Positions 61,139 through 64,000 of a stretch of 64,000 nucleotides of DNA are shown here, piece after piece (the first letter of the stretch is position 1; each line of letters opens with the position of its first letter). This DNA comes from Phyto melanocephala. Its lineage: Eukaryota > Arthropoda > Insecta > Diptera > Rhinophoridae. A program made the translations under genes and the position numbers. The stretch is from NCBI GenBank assembly GCA_941918925.1, contig OW799233.1, positions 10,470,001 to 10,534,000 on the forward strand, read 5' to 3'. The notes under the pieces were generated by a model. The model searched no databases. It saw only the letters and a program-made list of their open reading frames with translations, and was not told the origin of the DNA.

Positions 61139-61618
61139 ATGGACAATAAAAAGCAGCGTCAATACGATAAAAATATCACTTGCGTGTTTAAAAAACTGCA
61201 CTTATTATTATTATTAATAAATGTATGCGTTACGATAACAACATTTAAATCGATTCCATCCAATGCACATGTATTACACATTGATCAAAATGAATTTCGT
61301 TCAAATGGATTTCCCAGACCTCACCTGCCACCAAACTCACTTGCTGAACTGCCAAAAGATTTACCCGTTAAGGAATTAACACCCTCGGAATATATGGTGG
61401 ATTTAACTAATGATTTAACCTATCGGATTCTACACTATCACTCCATATTGAATCGTAATAATTTTGCATTCTCACCTACCGCTTTAATGAGTGTCCTTGT
61501 GGCTATTTATGAAGGATCGGCTGGTAGAAGTATGACAGAATTGGAAAATATTTTACAATTGCCAAATAATCGCGATATAACTCGTGTGGGATATCGTGAT
61601 ATACATCGCCGTTTAAGA
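61139..61618 (+). CDS. Serpin, first coding exon
   Basis: ATG at 61139 (context acgATGg) opens 160 codons ending at donor AGA/GTAAGT, phase 0. Residues ~20-36 (LHLLLLLINVCVTITT) are a hydrophobic signal or signal-anchor segment, so the product is secreted or membrane-tethered. The serpin fold starts near residue 90 with YMVDLTNDLTYRILHYHS; NNFAFSPTALMSVLVAIYEG and SAGRSMTELENILQLP are the classic helix B-D signature of serpins. Serpins are serine protease inhibitors or non-inhibitory relatives, and the reactive loop lies beyond this window. A Drosophila serpin at 85F is a possible counterpart, but I cannot confirm it. The intron (61619 to 63173 or 63191) follows. Confidence 0.88.
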
Positions 61619-63173
61619 GTAAGTACTAATAAATAAACGAAAAATAATAAATCTTTATTTAATAATGATAATTTTCATTGTCTATTAACTAATTCTTTTT
61701 TAAATGCTTTAAAAAGAAGATTTCAAGATATTAAATTGTGACTTTTAAAATTGTGAGAACTAAGTAAGTTCTCTTTTTAAAGATTAATGAGAGCAATCTG
61801 TTTTGGAATAATAGTGAAATAAATATAAAAAAAACAATACAATACTGATAATGATGTTATTGTATTCAATTTAAAATTACATAAAAAAATAAATTTTTGA
61901 TTAAATAAATAAAACTAGAGAAGCAAATAAAATTGTATTTAAATAAGGATCTTCCACTAAATATGCAAATTTCAACAAAAAAGTTTAGAAAAAAAGGTAT
62001 TTTATTTTTGACAAAAATTAAACAAAAAATTTATAGACACAATAAAAATACTTATAGGATGAAGAATTAATTTTTTTTGTTTCCCTTATTAAAAAAAATA
62101 TCAAAGGTATGTAAATAGTTTATAAGGCTAATTTTATACGGAAATTTGATCTATGAATGTTAAATGCCCACTTTTCTACATAGTCATAAGCTTTTAATGT
62201 GAAAGGTACGCTTTGTGTGTGCTCTGCCCACATCACGGAAGCTTTATGTGTTTGCAAAGTTTTACAAAAAATAGTAAAAAAATGGTTATTTTGTGGGGAC
62301 GTTTATCAAAATTTTATATAATAGTTAGGGTTGACCTTAGGATCTTCGACGCCAGGTTCTATACAAACGATTCTAAGATAAGCTGCGTCGAAAGGATATC
62401 TCAAGATATTAAGGGTCACTGCATGACTCTGCGATACCTCACGGCTACGGATCTAGTAATTCTTAGACTGATTCTTAGTGACATCAAATCTGATGATGAT
62501 GGTGATGTGGTCTTGTTAAAATGGTGCCATACAGACTATCATTGACAGTTCGCGCGTAATGAACTTCTACGATAACCAACCAACCACTGTCATTCTGTTG
62601 GCATTCTTTAAGACGTTTACCAGAGTGTCATCACATTTATTAATTTATATATATGTATACACTAGGATACGATAAGATTATTTACAAATAGAATTTTTTG
62701 AAACAAATCGGTTTTTTCAAATTTTAAAAAAACCGACTAACTGATTTTTAGTTTTTCAAACTTTTTAATTTTTAACTTTTATAATATTTGTATATGAATC
62801 CCTTAATGCTTCCTTTTTTAAATTACCTGACGAATAAAGCGCAAATTGGATTTTTTTAATTTTGAAGGTTTAATTATTAACAATAATTTTAAAATTAAGT
62901 CTACGAACAATGATAAACCAAAAAATTAAATAAAAATAAATCAGCATTCGTAAAAATGTTACTTTCTTGGTTTTAACTAAAAAAAATTGCAGCTTAATAA
63001 ACAATAATTTAAAAATCCGTCAGTAAGTCAATATGTATTTACTACAGCAATTTTATTTTAAAATGCCATTTTTATAAAATGATGATATTGATGACACGTT
63101 AATTTGCATTTAGATTACGATTTGTATTTATATAAGTAAGTGTATACATAAATTATATTGTTACTTATTACAG
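61619..63173. other. Serpin intron
   Basis: AT-rich, except for a GC-richer block at about 62320-62640 (ggatcttcgacgccaggttc, gcgatacctcacggctacgg) with a partly open plus-strand frame of unknown origin, possibly a degraded insertion. No recognised exon. Confidence 0.5.
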
Positions 63174-63191
63174 TTACTTATTTATTTTAAG

Positions 63192-64000
63192 ACTTATTTC
63201 TTTGACACCGATAATCCTCTCAAAGGTTTGAGCTTAAATAAGGAAAATGTCACAATAACAAGAGACTATGAAAGTATTCTGATGTTTTATGGATATGATT
63301 TAGGCATTGATATGGTGTCTTCGACAGTTGTTCCACCTACTATAACATCAACTACAATAAATACAACTCAGGAGCCGACTGTACCAACTACAACCTTTGA
63401 AACTACCACAATTAATGCAACAACAACTACTACTTTAAAAATGGAAAGTACTACTAACTCTATGACAACTGAAACAACAACTTCTGCCACAATTAGCTCA
63501 GAGGCAACTGCTGTAGCTCCGAGATCAACGACAACAGTAGAAACTAACACAACTTCTACCAAGGAAAATGTCAAAATGATGAAAATAGATGAGACGACTA
63601 AAATAGTTATTAAGAAAACACCGGAAGAAAGTACTACAGAAGCAAAACCATCCACAGAGTCTTTGGCAACTGTCGAAATGACAACAGATGGCATAAAACC
63701 AGGTACGGAAACTAACGAAGCGGCTGAACTTATATCTTCATTTGTAGCAGAAGAAAATGCCGAACCATTTTTACGCATACAAAAGGCTCGTGTCACACAA
63801 TTGCCCAGCTCCAAATTGCAGGCTCCTTTAATATCTAAATTAAAGCCACAAGTTAATTACCTACCAGCACAAAGAAAATCAAAAGGTTTAACAAGTCGTA
63901 CCAAACGCCATCTATTTGGCTATAAAGATTTCGATACCAATCTATTTGTAACTCTTTTCAATACCGAATCTCAAATACACACACCCTTAACTACAGGTTC
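63192..64000 (+). CDS. Serpin, second coding exon with Thr-rich insertion (runs off the window)
   Basis: The frame continues in phase 0 as TYFFDTDNPLKGLSLNKENV, open to the window end (269 codons). Two acceptors fit: cttattacag before 63174 and ttattttaag before 63192; they differ by six codons. After about 40 residues comes a Thr/Ser-rich mucin-like region (~63314-63570: TTTFETTTINATTTTTLK and similar), likely O-glycosylated. A Glu/Lys-richer part follows. A basic SRTKRH site (~63895-63912) could be cleaved by a furin-like protease. The frame then reads HLFGYKDFDTNLFVTLFN. Such an insertion between helix D and sheet A is not part of a typical ~400-residue serpin. The 3' part and reactive loop are missing. 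Confidence 0.75.

Noticed and set aside
63368..63814. 148-codon minus-strand open frame rich in Val/Ser
   Set aside because: It is the complement of the serpin's Thr-rich coding sequence.

Overview
The window is nuclear DNA of an animal, very probably a higher fly (Brachycera) and perhaps a calyptrate fly. The intergenic DNA is extremely AT-rich. The genes have short spliced exons, one intron is 63 nt, and the proteins carry long Asn/Gln/Thr/His runs. The coding sequences are close to those known from Drosophila. The species is an inference; nothing in the sequence fixes it.

Layout. Positions 1-31500 hold no gene I can support. They are AT-rich spacer, or the upstream intron of the zinc-finger gene, packed with transposon debris: an unnamed interspersed repeat family (called family A here), a BEL/Pao integrase remnant, a Tc1/mariner remnant, a large Helitron complex (15242-19819), a 597-bp (ACTT)n array, a Harbinger-like MITE, a non-LTR retrotransposon RNase H remnant, a hAT-like MITE with a perfect 8-bp target duplication, and two more Helitron-like elements.

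From 31500 to about 42600 lies a plus-strand gene with one C2H2 zinc-finger exon, an acidic EEEFYYTE exon and a C-clamp exon. It is the fly member of the SLC2A4RG/ZNF395/ZNF704 family (Glut4EF). Nested in its 8.7-kb intron, on the opposite strand, is a complete six-exon gene for the arginine methyltransferase CARM1/Art4 (36431-38517; predicted 574 aa). The most striking observation is that after the C-clamp stop codon TGA (41743-41745) the same frame stays open for 284 more codons of Thr/Asn/Gln-rich sequence, to TAA at 42598-42600. This is a candidate stop-codon readthrough extension.

From 42600 to 61100 is AT-rich spacer with a short complete non-autonomous Helitron, a 165-bp hairpin, a 1143-bp hAT-like element with a perfect 8-bp target duplication, and a family A copy. 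At 61139 a secreted serpin starts on the plus strand. Its second coding exon carries a long Thr-rich, mucin-like insertion and runs off the window end.

The genes are not an operon. Two are transcription regulators or coactivators (a DNA-binding C-clamp factor and a histone/protein arginine methyltransferase) and one is extracellular. Their nested or adjacent placement is positional; I see no shared pathway.
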